In this document: one piece after another, positions 44,101 to 55,474 of the stretch | Numbering within the stretch: the first letter of the stretch is position 1 | Layout of the letters: every line of letters starts with the position of its first letter | The notes under the pieces: generated by a model | Seen by the model: only the letters and a program-made list of their open reading frames with translations | The model's database searches: none | What the model was told of the DNA's origin: nothing | Position numbers and translations under genes: made by a program | DNA from: Leptobrachium leishanense | Taxonomy: Eukaryota > Chordata > Amphibia > Anura > Megophryidae | Length of the DNA stretch: 64,000 nt | NCBI GenBank assembly: GCA_009667805.1 | Contig: CM019069.1 | Location: 53,200,422 to 53,264,421 of the forward strand | Direction: 5' to 3'

Positions 44101-47100
44101 ATAAATGATATTCAATAATACAGCAAAAAACACTGAAATCTGTCTGCAAGCAAGGGTCAGACGATGTATGGTCTATTTCTTATCCTGTAGTTCCACGTAG
44201 TGGCCGTTCATAAACATTACACTGTATAATCCAAAATGTAAACTGTTAAAAAGATTTCTTTTATGCTGGCCCCGCCCCCTACATAGTGACTCGCAGGGAG
44301 CCTTCCAGGAAGCAGCTCGCCGCGATCACACTGCGGGGGTCAGCGAGGGAGCCAGGAGGAGGTGAGTAAACATCCAGCCCGAGTGTGGCTCGGGGCTACC
44401 GTTCACGGTAGCGAAATTTAACCCCGAGTCACAATCGGGAATACTGCCAGGGAGGTTAAATAATTGGGCAGATGCTGACGGCCTGTTCCTAATTATTTAT
44501 TTTTTTAATTTCAAGAAAAATTTACTCCCCTCTTTTGTCCGTCGCTGTGCACAGTCCTCCTCTTTGGCTCAAGGGCCCTGAACCTGGAAGTGATTTCTTT
44601 TGATTGGGGAAGGAGGGGGGCCCTCCTCACATCCTGACCACTTTAAATCTGTAACGTGGTCAGGATGAGTACATTGTCCCTTTTAATCTTTCATCTATTG
44701 CAGAATAGCACTCGTGCAAAAATCTTGAATATTTCACATAAATGTTGTTTTTTTTTTTTTCCTTCTGCTATTGCTCCTCCCTAAAGACGTAATACCTTCC
44801 CTTAGCTTTACTCTATACAGTGAATGGAAAGATGTTCCGCTTACTTGATGATTCTGCTTTCCCTTTTTTTTCGGCACAAGGACTTTTGTTTTCTACCATC
44901 ATCTACAAATGAAAACAATGTCTTAACTACTTTCTATCTCTGACAGGACATGTTGTGGTTCAGTATCAAAACGTCTCCTCTGCTATTTACGCAAAACACA
45001 AGCTGCATGGCTTTGAATATCCACCTGGAAACCGACTTGGTGTCACTTACTTAAATGACGGTTCAGATAATGCAGAGTAAGTGTGATTTACAACTATCCA
45101 TTATCTTAAAAATAGAAACAAACATAGAGTAACTCCAGACACAAAGATGTACAACACTTACAAAAGTGTATAAAACAATGGACCCAGGACTCCAATCTGC
45201 TGAAAAACCCAGGTCATGGAAAATAGTTTGCACTGATAAAACCGTTCACAAGCCAAAAAGTTCAATTCCGACGGACAGCTTGATGGAGAATGGAGCAAGA
45301 CAAATATTCCCACCTCCTGTTTGGAAAATCGTATACCTCAAAAGAAAAACACAGTGTAGACAGCCAGTGAATTGGGCAATTAAAACATTTATTGCACTTA
45401 CATAATAAAATCAAAAAGGCAACATATCAATGAGGATACCCAATCCTGCTGGGGTCCATGCAGTCCACCATGGTTGGTCCCTCACAGACACCACTGCTCG
45501 ATGCGTTTCGTCTTGATGAAGACTTCCTCGGGAGCTTGGTAGACCACTATATTAAACAAATGTCCTCATGTGATGTTGTAGCTTCAATGAAAAGGTTCAC
45601 CGTTTCATTCTTGTCCTCTCATCCTGATGGGGTACGTCTTATCTGTATAGAAGATTTGTGTCCCATGGTATTGTGGGATGGTCCTCATGCAGGCAAACTG
45701 GGAAGGTAGGATTCGTCCTCATTTGAATTAAGTTTTGTCTATTTAAAATAGGGCTGAATCTAACGATTATTCTCATAGTTTAGTTGGCCGATTGTTATTT
45801 CGATTAATCGATTCATTGGATAGAAAAAAATTGTTTACTTAAAAGGAATTTTATGTAAATATGCACAACCCCTCCCCCTTTTTTCATAAGCAATTTGCGT
45901 ATTGTACGTAACTTTCGTACGTACATACGCAAATTGTGTATCTTACATACTTTTCACACAAGGTATGCGAATGCATGGTCAGAGGGATGGGTTGATGCTG
46001 CATGCACAGCTTAAGCCCATGTTTGCTTTCTCAAATGAACACAACAGGTACAAGCACTTGGTCATAGATGATGATGTCCGCATGAAATCCGGGTTAATAA
46101 GCTAAAGTGGTCAGGGTATGTAGAGTGCCCCTTTTTAAATGATTTTGTGAACAAACTGAGTGGGAGGAGGGACTGGAGGTGGAAGGGAGTGGCTTTGCTC
46201 AAGTGACTGGACCTGAGAGTGAGTGGGTATGGACAAAAGATCTGATCTGAATGTGGGAGTGAGTTTGGGGAAAGGGACCAGACCAAAGGGAAGGAAGGGC
46301 AGTTCCCTACCAAGGAGGGTGGGGTCGTGGCACAGGACTCAAGCTTAAACACAGACATACAGCTCCTTCACCCAGTGGCAGTATCCTATTGTTTGTGTTA
46401 TAGTTCTGCTACTGTTGTAAACTTAATAAAAACAAACTGGTTGTGTCGGACATCTCCCTAGAACTAAATCATACCTAGTAAAGCAGCAGGGCGTCTTCTC
46501 AATCAGCTCCAAAGCTGAGGTTATTTACGTTTAACTCAGTCTGACTCTAAACAGTGTGTGCTGTACACAGGACGATTAATCAACTACTATTTTAGTCATC
46601 GATTTAGTTGTCGATTAATCGATTAGTTGTTTCTGCCCGAATTTAAAAGCATCATAGTTGCGTGCCTTTTTACAGCAACATTAGATCACACGTTTTCTAA
46701 CCATGATGTTGCAAACAAATCGTAATCCATATAATTTTGTTAATCTTCTCTCTATATTAAATTCGATAATTTGAACACGAACATACGTTTCTTAAAAGAA
46801 TATCCAGTACATGGGTAGGCAGCCTTGGCCTTCCAGAAGGTGTGAACCTACATCTCCCTTGATGCACAGCTACTTATTAGGCTGATCATCATGGGAAATG
46901 TAATTTCAAAACACGTGGAAGGCCACACTTGCTGACCCATGGTCTAGTATCATGTGCCATGTACACTGGATAACTGACGATCCCGGTGTTGCTGCAGCTG
47001 TGCTTAATGATCTATCCAATTCGTATGCTGTAAATCCTTTTTCCTCATGTGTTTTGTTCTTTTCTTTTGTAGCCTGTTAAGAAAAATGGCTTCACACATG

Positions 47101-49888
47101 GTGGCTGCTCAAGTGAACTCTCTTGTGTGGAATTCCCAAGCTGCACAGCAATATACTCCAACCCCAGTAAGTAAGCTCCTCCAGGATCATGGTGTGCTGC
47201 CTGATATATAGATATCTCTATCTTTTTATTTTTATTTAACCATTATTTACATTCTATTGATGTAGTTTAGAAGCTGCACTGCTAATAATTTTATATTGAT
47301 CTCTACAAATTCTATAAGCAGGAAATCTGGCTAGTTTTATTATTTATCTTCATCAAATTTGCTGTATAATATAGAATATCTGAAATTCTGTAAGATAAAG
47401 GAGACTATACAGAGTGTAGAAGGTTTCCATCCCACTAATGTACTCTGTACCTTACAATCTGTAGAGGATAAGTGACTACATGGAAAATTAAAAATGCTTA
47501 GTTGTTTTAATGATCTTATTAACTGCTTCAGAATAGCAAGCTGCACCAAAAACTTTATTTTTTTTAAATCCTGCATTTACAGTGGTTTGAATATATTTTT
47601 ACTTAAGTGCTTGACAGTTTAAGGTTTAAAACGCGATTGCCGTCATGGGCTTTTGTTGTTTCTGAGACCATAACTGCATATTACATGGATTTTGCAGGCG
47701 GCAAGCCTTACTTTGTGCTCACTGACATGTTGTTATATTTTGCGTAAATACGTTACGACAACTTTTTCATTCTATATTTTTTATTATTTAATATTTAGTG
47801 TTTAATACTATATAGTGATTGGCATTGTAAATTGTTTGTTTTTTGTTTTCACGTCAAAAACCATAAGCTGCAAATTATACATTTTGTCCGTCACATGCCA
47901 GGTGAACAAAGATTGATGTTTTTAGCTTGTGAACTTACATTGCGGTGTGGCAGATAAAGGATTAAGTAGTTTAGGTTCTCTAGTATAATTTTTGGCTTTA
48001 GTAGTAAGAACATCACTGTAATTTACTGAACAGCTCTCTTATTGCCAGCGTGTGCTCGGTAAGTATGGCATAGGCTAGTTCAGCTGAGCTTTGGCGCAGC
48101 AGATGACAGTGTGTCATGTATGGTTTCTAGATGAGCTGGTCTTAAGGATCTTTTGACTTAACTTTTTTTTTGTAGGGTTATGAAGTTCCTGCTATACTGC
48201 TTTAATTAAGGTGGTACATTACATTACTACTGTTTCCTTGCAGGCGTTTGAACGACCATATGCCTCCCCTGTCACATCTCAGCTTCAGACAGACGCAACC
48301 CTGCCAGCCCCCAAGAAGAAGGCTCCTGGTGACGCCCAGACCAAGGAAAGACTTTTTGTGGTGTTCAACCCTCATCCATTAAGCCTGGATGTAATGGAGG
48401 ACGTGTTCTGGTAAGGTTCTGGTAGCTTGTGACCTCGCTTTGTGGCTGACAAATATGTTTAGGAGCTCAGATTGTGAAGCTCTGCACATTTTTCTTTATT
48501 AACCCGTTTATTAACAAAAGCACACATAGACCTAACAACACATGGCAAGCGCTGTAGTGTAAAATGCTTTTTTTCCCCCCAATAGAATGAAGGAAGCGGG
48601 GGGGGGGGCAGTCCATAAACACAAAGGAGAGGAAACTAGTAATAGACAAATGCTGTGATCAGTTGAGGACATTCTCCGCGTATATGGACACTAACAGGCC
48701 TATTCACTAAAGGGGAAACTCAGGAGCGTTGGCAGGCGAAGAGAATCTAGAACAAATAGCCGATTTGGAAAGTGAGATAAATGGGAGAATTTTTCTGGTT
48801 TGGCTATTTTCACCTTTAGTGACTAGACCTGTAAATCTTCGAGTGGTGGCATGCGAGTTGATATAGGGCAAGAGATCTGTTCTTCCATTAATTCTTTAGC
48901 TGCAGGAGTCAATTTTGAGGGGCAGTTATGTCTTCTAGATGTAAGAATAGATAATAACCAAATCTGGAACCTGCAGTTGAAGAACACAGTTTGCGTAATG
49001 TGTCATAGGTGACCAGAATGTTAGAATTTGTGTCCTGTAGAAATCCAGATCAACGGTTATTAAAGTGTATGTCGCAGTCCCGTGAAGGACCGCAAAACTG
49101 ACAGAATAACTTTCCTTTTTTTTCCTGTTCGGTGTCCTCAAATTGAATCCGGGCTCCAAATAAATGAATACGAAGTGCCAAGTGTGTAGTACAGGGGTCA
49201 GCAGCCTTGGCCTGCCAGATGTTTTGGAACTACATTTCCCTTGAGGCTCTGCCAACCTAATGACTAGCTGAACATCATGGGTAGATATAGTTCAAATGGC
49301 ATCTGAGATGCTAAGGTTGCTTGCCAGATGATGGGTTCATCTTTATCAATCCTAAACAAAGTTCTTAGTCGGCATCTTCACTGACTCCTCCAACAATGTT
49401 TTTTTTGACCCTTGTGTTTTTTTGTTTGCTTCTTCGATTTAGAACCTAAAGTCTATAATATGACTGTTATCCCAAGTGCTTCTGGCTAGTACAAGTGAAA
49501 CGATGCATGCACATGTGTTTAGCAGGGTTATGTGTACCGGATTTAAAAATAAGCGTTATTTTGTGTCTTTTAAAATGTAAATATGACTTTGTAGTCTTTT
49601 AATTGGGTTGGCTTTTAGTGGCATGGAAAAAAAGGAAACTTCCCGTTTGAACTGTGTGCGTGGATACTGACTGTGTTCTTCTTGTTCCACTTCAGTCGCT
49701 TTGGCAATCTGATAGAAGTGTACCTTGTACCGGGCAAAAACGTTGGTTATGTGAAATACGCGGATGTTTCAAGTGCGAAAGACGCCATCACTGCCTTACA
49801 TGGAAAGATGGTAAACCATGTGAAGCTGAAGGTGATGCAGGCAGAATCTCCCCGAGATGAGTCCAATAAACGACAGCGAACCTACTAA
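37865..49888 (+). CDS. RBM45: RNA-binding protein 45 (RBM45), four RRM domains
   Basis: Nine coding exons join in frame to 472 residues, close to the 476 I recall for human RBM45: 37865-38143, 38455-38577, 38732-38858, 40541-40663, 43384-43566, 44947-45076, 47073-47166, 48244-48410, 49696-49888. All introns are GT-AG. RRM1 is about residues 20-97 (VFLVVS and KGIAFVKY), RRM2 about 115-192 (IFVMIP and KGLGYVRF), RRM3 about 240-318, RRM4 about 388-458. The C-terminus NKRQRTY carries the basic nuclear signal. The protein binds RNA, is mainly nuclear, self-associates, and is known from neural tissue and stress granules. The ATG at 37865 fits the family start; no in-frame ATG lies upstream. Introns hold MITEs and hammerhead-bearing elements. 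No disabling change is seen. Confidence 0.95.
38455..38577 (+). CDS. RBM45: RBM45 exon 2
   Basis: Codons VFIAQS to DKFK: the end of RRM1, the acidic linker DVEDEE and the start of RRM2. Acceptor TCTTTTAG, donor AAG then GTACGG. Confidence 0.93.
38732..38858 (+). CDS. RBM45: RBM45 exon 3
   Basis: Core of RRM2 with [11 protein letters not shown]. Acceptor TCGTTTTAG; the donor GTAAGT follows the first base of a Ser codon. Confidence 0.92.
39030..39299. mobile_element. MITE in RBM45 intron 3, AGGTGTGAACC ends
   Basis: Left CTCAGGTGTGAACCCAGCC and right GGTGTGAACCAGGCC, with repeated inverted CGTTTTACAGC/GCTGTAAAACG words between. Boundaries are approximate. Confidence 0.55.
39380..40021. mobile_element. 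piggyBac-like MITE in RBM45 intron 3
   Basis: TTAA flanks (39376-39379, 40022-40025). Ends CCCCTTCACACCC and ATTGAAGGGG. Different interior from the other copies. Confidence 0.75.
40541..40663 (+). CDS. RBM45: RBM45 exon 4
   Basis: End of RRM2 (AILAEPKNK) and the divergent linker before RRM3. Acceptor TTATTAATAG, donor GTTAGT. This linker is the least conserved part of the family. Confidence 0.88.
42156..42197 (-). ncRNA. Hammerhead ribozyme motif, exact inverted twin
   Basis: Base-for-base mirror of 42202-42243 on the minus strand, next to the full arm and tail of the element. Cleavage would release an RNA running from about 42161 to the tail end. Confidence 0.8.
42202..42243 (+). ncRNA. 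Hammerhead ribozyme motif, type I, intact core
   Basis: Stem I TACCAG (42202-42207), core CTGAAGA (42208-42214), an extra A, stem II GCTC/GAGC around TAAG, core GAAA (42228-42231), short stem III ACGCAT, cleavage-site A at 42237, and stem I partner CTGGTA. All invariant positions are kept. Stem III has only A-T paired plus a C-A mismatch. It lies in the RBM45 sense strand. Confidence 0.8.
43384..43566 (+). CDS. RBM45: RBM45 exon 5
   Basis: Linker and first half of RRM3 ([22 protein letters not shown]). A long T-rich tract precedes the acceptor; donor GTAAGA. Confidence 0.92.
43826..44455. mobile_element. MITE with CCTCCCT ends in RBM45 intron 5
   Basis: TTAA flanks (43822-43825, 44456-44459). 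Ends CCTCCCTAATTTTT and CTGCCAGGGAGG. Interior CGAGTGTGGCTCGGGG and AACCCCGAGTCACAATCGGG match 14047-14459. Confidence 0.78.
44460..44690. mobile_element. T2-like MITE fragment
   Basis: On the minus strand it begins TTAAAAGGGACAATG then ACTCATCCTGACCAC, like the piece near 26578-26820. TTAA-type termini. Confidence 0.5.
44947..45076 (+). CDS. RBM45: RBM45 exon 6
   Basis: Second half of RRM3 ([21 protein letters not shown]). Acceptor CTGACAG, donor GTAAGT. Confidence 0.92.
45133..45715 (-). mobile_element. Probable hammerhead-bearing element in RBM45 intron 6
   Basis: Contains the hammerhead motif at 45496-45535 followed, on the minus strand, by AT-rich sequence with TTTTGATTTTATTATG, as in the other three elements. 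No inverted arm or target duplication was found, so the boundaries are guesses. Confidence 0.45.
45496..45535 (-). ncRNA. Hammerhead ribozyme motif, one core change
   Basis: Stem I GCTC/GAGC, core CCGAGGA (second position C in place of the usual T), stem II GTCTT/AAGAC around CATC, GAAA kept, stem III ACGCAT, cleavage-site C at 45500. Probably impaired by the core change. Confidence 0.6.
45755..46640. mobile_element. MITE-like repeat in RBM45 intron 6
   Basis: Both ends hold CGATTAATCGATT words in inverted arrangement (about 45813 and 46611), with GTTTAGTTGGCCGATT at the left and ATCGATTTAGTTGTCG at the right. The open frames inside show no similarity. Confidence 0.55.
46815..46935. repeat. 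Short palindromic repeat, ACTACA...CCC motif
   Basis: CTACATCTCCCTTGATGC and the inverse ATCATGGGAAATGTAATTTC. Same family as 28790-30490; another copy at 49195-49320. Confidence 0.6.
47073..47166 (+). CDS. RBM45: RBM45 exon 7
   Basis: Encodes [19 protein letters not shown], the helical segment after RRM3. Acceptor TTTTGTAG; donor GTAAGT, with a second GTAAG four bases later. Confidence 0.9.
48244..48410 (+). CDS. RBM45: RBM45 exon 8
   Basis: Low-complexity linker then the start of RRM4 ([12 protein letters not shown]). Acceptor CCTTGCAG, donor GTAAGG. Confidence 0.92.
49696..49888 (+). CDS. RBM45: RBM45 exon 9, coding part with stop
   Basis: Rest of RRM4 ([19 protein letters not shown]) and the C-terminus ESNKRQRTY then TAA. 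The exon continues 15 bases past the stop to a strong donor AAG-GTAAGT at 49904, implying a spliced 3' UTR. Confidence 0.93.
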
Positions 49889-49903
49889 GTTAGTTCTATA
49901 AAG

Positions 49904-52900
49904 GTAAGTGCATAAACCAGCAGTCTTCCACCTGCAGCGCCTCCGAAGATCATGGAAAACCTAGTATATCATTTGAAAATCTTGTTTCTATCTGTCTTCT
50001 ATAATGCAGCTTCCATAAGTGTCATTTTCCATGATGCTGACTCCTTGGCTAGGGTTATCAAGCCAGCTGGAGTATCTAGATGTCTCTAACAGCAGGTCTC
50101 ATTGCGTCTTGCCAGCGTGCACACTTATATTTTTCTTTTTAAGGAGCCCACTCCTTTTTTTATTTTTAAGTGACACTAGGAAGAGCTGGGCAGTATAAGG
50201 CACAGTTACCATTTGTATACTGCCAATAGCCTGTTCGTTTGTAGACTAAATGAGCCAACACTACAAGGTGGAAGCTACAGTTAAAATATTACCAAATTCT
50301 GGCCTTCAAAGAAGCTCTCTGGTGCATTGAGACACTGTATTCCCTTTCAGCTACTTTAGATGAATCCAAAAAATGAACTGGTTTAACCTTAAATCAGTAT
50401 TTCATTGCCAAGAGCTTCTCCTTTACAGCTCCAGTCCCAATCCACTGGCTCTCCTGATGGTTTGGAGTGAAGGTTGGCATCTGTTCAATGCCTATTTAAA
50501 TGTTAGCGTTTCACAGCTCTGTCCTTTTGGTGTTTCAAACTCCTTTCCCCCCCCTGAGGTTTCTGAACTACAACTCCCATGATTCTTTGGCCTTATATTG
50601 CATTGGAAGAATTCTGGGAAATGTAAGCATCAACATCTGGGGGCTGTGATTTTGACAGCCCTGTCTTGGATGCTTGATTACAGGCCCTACAGATTTGGCA
50701 CCCCACATTTACAAACTGTCAGTTGATACCAGGGCAGAAACATTATTAAAACTAAAGTGTGACTGCACACAGCTACAGCGTGTACAAACATCAAGAAGGT
50801 TGGTGCTCAGTGACTCCTACAATGTTCAGTAAAGAAAATGGCCCATTTTCTGCACCGAAACACTGTCGGGCTGCATTCACTAGTATTAATCCATTGCACT
50901 GGCTGGTCTCCACGAGAGCTGGATCAGTTACTTTATTTTCTTCCCTATACTTGCTTGACTAGCTTCAGGGGAAATTATGCCAGTTTTCTGTCCATGAAGA
51001 CGAAATCTTAATGAAAGGAAGTCTTTTAATTGTTGGCTATTGTTTTCAGTTGCCGTGACATGTCACAAGACCATAGGGAAAGGCCTCATCCTCCATGGCT
51101 GACACTATGCCTCAATGCGTCATAAATAACTATTGTGATGCAAGAGGCAGAGCAAGGAGGGTCTTGTGCTATTTCTTCAGAGACCCAACTCCCCCCCCCC
51201 CCCCCCACCACCACCACCACCCAAAAACAACAACACACACTCTACTGTAAATTTGAAGAATGAATAAGAATTCATAAGAATATAAAGTACGATTTTTGCC
51301 TGCGTCCCTTCTATGAGCAATCTCGGCGTTTTATAATAAAATGAGGCTCGTCATTGTTGTATAACTTCTTGATATTTGTAGTTTTCGCTGCTTCATCATT
51401 GCAGTCTATTAAAGAAATTTAAAAAGCTTATTACCAGTTTTTATTAACCTGATCCTCGTTTTTTTTTCTCAATAAAATATTATAAATGCTTACATACTGT
51501 GCTTTTCTGTTGATTTGCTGAATGTGTTTATAGGTTTTCTCGTCAGCTGGCTCGCTGGGTCGGTCTCTGCTCATTTTTGACCTTTGTAAAACCTTAGGGC
51601 TTATTTAGTATAGTACAGTCAAACTCCACACATTAATTTACCTTTTTTTTTTTTTTTTTCTGTCTTGGCGATTGTTTTCAACAACTGGAATGATATGGGG
51701 AGGGAAATACCTCTTAAACCAATCTATCCATTCATACCATATTATCCGTTTAAGGTTAAACTGGGATGGAGCACAAGGTTAACTATTGATGGCCTTCCTC
51801 TCCAGAGGGTGAAAAGCCCTTTGCTTGTGGAAGGCTGTTATGGTCACAGGGACACTTCATAGGGGGGAGCACTCTGCTTAACCTGTCAATGTTAAATTCA
51901 CTTAAATTGTCAATTTACTCTTTCTGTTTCCCCTCCTGTAAATATAAGTCAGTCCGCTCCGTACATTTTCATGAATTTCCATTCCTTTTGAAAATACAAA
52001 TGTCCATCGAGTACTTCTCCTATAACTGTGACTGAGAACCTTCTGACACTATGCCTTGTTGACATAGATACTGCTGGAGGAGGACAGAGCCCAGTAATTT
52101 TTGTCTCTATGGTAACCTGAAAAGGGATACGAGTGTTTTTAGCTCTTTGAACTGTAGTGGGCAGTGCCGTTTTTAACCGATGTTTCAACACAACAAAAAC
52201 ACCCCATCCATAAAGTAATTATTTATTTTATTCCTTTTAACTCTTGTGTTTTCAAATATTTAGTACACAAAGAGCCCATAGCCTGCATATATCATGTTAT
52301 CGTATGATAACGGTACACATGATGCTGTAGGAGATCCATTAACTGGGAATGTCACCTGCTTCTCTCGGATCTCGCAATCGTTTTATCAAAACAAATCTAT
52401 TTGTGTTTTTATGTAGTTATGTGTTGTCTCACTTTAAGCAGTGACTGAGAGGACCTGGTGACATTCCTGGTTAATTCACCCCTTTTTAGAATGTTTATAT
52501 TGTGAATCGGGTGAGAGATATTTGGATTTGGGCTGCTGGCCACGAGTCGACTTAACCTTTTACTTACCAAGGAATGCACAACCTCAACTGATATTTTTAT
52601 GACACTTTTTTTTCCCTTTTATCTAATTATAGTGTTTTAGAGCAGTGGTTCCCAACTACGGTCCTAAATACCCCTAACAGGCCAGGTTTTAAGGATCACC
52701 TTGTGGAAATGCAGACTAAATCCTGCAATCACTGAGCAGCAAATCATATCGCCTGTGCTTCACATATCCTGCAAACCTGACCTGTTAGGGGAACTTGAGG
52801 ACTGTGGTTGGGAACCATTGTTTCAGAGTATAAGGAAAGGAACAAAGTATAATGACCTGTTTTAAAACTTAAGGTATGGCTGCCAATACATGTTAACAAA

Positions 52901-53120
52901 ACAATACTGAAGATTAAATTGAAGTTGAGTCTCCCCGTGACCAGTGCACTCACGGCTTGCTGGTTTCCAGTGACTGCATTTTGCAATGCGTATAAAATAT
53001 CTTTAGCCCCAGGCTCCAGTTAGTTATTCAAGCAGTTTGGATTATATCTTGATTTAATGACGTGCTGACTCTCTCTTCATATTACTATATTTTCATAATT
53101 GTATTGTGCTCTTTCTACAG
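49904..53120 (+). other. RBM45 intron 9 (3' UTR intron, inferred)
   Basis: Begins GTAAGT at 49904; the best downstream acceptor is CTTTCTACAG ending 53120. Contains a C-run and CCA/CAA microsatellite at 51187-51240 and the hAT MITE at 52643-52820. An AATAAA at 51471 could serve an alternative unspliced 3' end. Confidence 0.55.
52643..52820. mobile_element. hAT (Charlie-like) MITE, 178 bp
   Basis: Ends CAGTGGTTCCCAAC and GTTGGGAACCATTG. Flanked by TTTTAGAG and TTTCAGAG, an 8-bp duplication with one change. Confidence 0.85.
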
Positions 53121-53385
53121 AACAGAGACTAAATTATGACATGACCCTCAGCTGACTGACTGAAACGTGACTGGAGACAGCTTATATGTAATTTAGTAGA
53201 AAACTCAAAGTCTTTTCATGTGAAGAGAAAAAAAATAGATCTACATTGTGAGTTTTTATGATTTCTTTTATGCAAAGTCGCAATCTTAAACAGTTTTTTT
53301 AATTTTTTTCCTTTTTTTTATTGTTGAAATTCATGCCTAATATGTATTTCCTGCATTGAATAAAAATAAGAGTGACTTCATAAAG
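53121..53385 (+). other. RBM45 terminal non-coding exon (inferred)
   Basis: Follows the acceptor CTTTCTACAG. Ends with AATAAA at 53359-53364 and a GT-rich stretch (GTGTCTGGTTTTGTCTG) just after. No open frame. Confidence 0.55.
53359..53364 (+). terminator. Poly(A) signal, probable RBM45
   Basis: Canonical AATAAA with a downstream GT-rich element. Confidence 0.55.
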
Positions 53386-53389
53386 TGTC

Positions 53390-54150
53390 TGGTTTTGTCT
53401 GAGTGCAACTAGTATCTTTATTTATTTTATTTTTTTTGTTTACATGTTTTTTGTTTTTTTTTTAAAAAACACATTTACAATTTTACATACACGAAGGAAG
53501 ACCTGGTTTAATCATGACAAGATGTTTCTACCTTTTCCAATCTGTCAATGGTGTAAGAAGATGAGATACCAACCACAATGGATTGTATAAAAATCAATCC
53601 ATTGATCTTTTCCCCTGTACTTGGGGGCGCAGCATAAAATGTGGGTGTTCAGTTCCACTTCATGCATAAAACATACCCCAAAAATTGTCATGTGCTCTTT
53701 GACGCTCCTATATCCACAAAAAACAAAAACTTTTTATGCTTTTATTTTCTGTATTCTGCACTGCACTACATTTTATTGTTGCCCCGGGTTTATTTCTTTT
53801 TTTATATTTGTATAGGGTGTAAATAAACACATCGTTTTGTCTCTGAGCTGAAGGAAGGCAGGACGCTGTGTGTTGGCATTAGGTGAACCAAAATCTTGTT
53901 GATCTAAGCACAGTTGTGTTGTTTTTTTTTTTTTTTTGTTTTTTTTAGATTGTATGTCTGCACTTGGACGCTACAGCAGGATGACTTGTGCCAAGTAACC
54001 GTAGTGTATGCAAAGACATCAACTTTATTCCTACTGGGTAGAGCTCAAAGTATTCATAATGATCCCGAAAGAGGCCTTCCACAACAAAACATAATTAAGG
54101 AGTCCACTGTTAAGATTATATATTGGGCTTTTAGCTGGTACATCCAACTT
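53390..54150. other. No gene recognised
   Basis: AT-rich flank with T runs. Nothing recognisable. Confidence 0.45.
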
Positions 54151-54159
54151 GTAAGACTA

Positions 54160-54440
54160 TTGTCAGACGAATGCAGTCTGAGCGCGTGCATAATGGACGT
54201 ACGTATTGACAGAGATACTGTAGACACCAAGGCACAACACGGTCTGGTTTTCTTTGACAGATGCAGAAAAGAAAAAAAGGGAAACAAAATTAATGACCGG
54301 TACAGTCAGCCAGACTATAAAAAAACTTCTGAGTGTCAATGTGATGGACGTCGCAAATGCGCTGCGTCTGACGTCGTGTCATCACGCACACAGGCCGCTA
54401 CGTGGACGCAGCACACTCTGGGCGTCTTTCGTAGCGCTTT
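54160..54440. mobile_element. MITE fragment, GGGTCAGACGA family, second subfamily
   Basis: Left end TTGTCAGACGAATGCAG. Words such as GATGGACGTCGCAAATGCG and TCATCACGCACAC match 60861-61244 in inverse orientation. The right end is lost. The 236-codon open frame spanning it is a chance frame. Confidence 0.6.
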
Positions 54441-54710
54441 TATGTCAAGGCCTAAATGGCAACTGTATCAGATCTGTGCCTGGACAGGGTCACATCTGCC
54501 AAATGCTGCTTCCTCGCTGGACACCCAGGTTCTCACACCTTTCTCTAGTACCTTAGCCACAGCTCAAGGCCCGGTGCATGTAGAGAGCCTGGCTAGCACC
54601 CACAGAAATAAGCCGAAGCTGTAGACCTGGAGCCTTTCCTTGGCACAGCGGGCAGAAGAAGGGTAGTAGGGAGGAATCGGAACTATAGGCCAGTTAGTTT
54701 TACGTCAGTA

Positions 54711-55266
54711 GTGGGGAAATTAATGGAAACCATGTTAAAGGAAAGGATTGTTGAACATCTAAAAACACATAGATTACAGATCAGAAACAACATGGGTTTA
54801 CCTCAGGGAGATCATGCTAAACTAATCTTATTGATTTTTTTTGATTGGGTAACAAAACTAATAGACACAGGTGGTGCAGTAGACATTGCTTATTTAGATT
54901 TCAGTAAGGCTTTCGATACTGTATAGAAGGCTTATCAATAAATTGCAATCTTTGAGTTTGGATTCCAATATTGTTGAATGGATTAGGCAGTGGCTGAGTG
55001 ACAGGCAACAGAGGGTTGTGGTAAATGGAGTTTATTCGGCGCAAGGTCTTGTTACCAGTGGGGTACCTCAGGGGTCAGTACTTGGACCCATTCTATTTAA
55101 TATTTTTATTAGTGATATTGCAGAAGGTATTAATGGAAAAGTATGTCTTTTTGCTGATGACACAAAGATTTGCAACAGGGTTGACGTTCCTGGAGGGATC
55201 AGCCAAATGACAAATGATTTAGGTAAACTAAAAAAAATGGTCGGAGCAGTGGCAATTGAGGTTTAA
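54711..55266 (+). pseudogene. LINE reverse transcriptase, broken
   Basis: Two frames: 54711-54926 with YLDFSKAFDTV, then 54943-55266 with GVPQGSVLGPILF and CLFADDTK. A short deletion and a stop separate them. The frame shifts again at LGKLKKMV. Not functional as it stands. Confidence 0.85.
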
Positions 55267-55474
55267 TGTGGATAAGTGCAAGATAATGCACCTGGGGCGT
55301 AAAAACCCAAGGGCTGAATATAGAATATTTGATACAGTCCTAATCTCAACATCTGAGGAAAGCGATTTAGGGGTTATTATTTCAGAGGATCTAAAGGGTA
55401 AGTAGTCAATGTAATAGAGCAGCAGGACATGCTGGCATTGACACCTTAGAGAGAGTTCAGAGAAGGACTACTTA

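Noticed and set aside
53914..54624. A 236-codon open frame
   Set aside because: It runs through a T-rich stretch and a MITE fragment and resembles no protein known to me.
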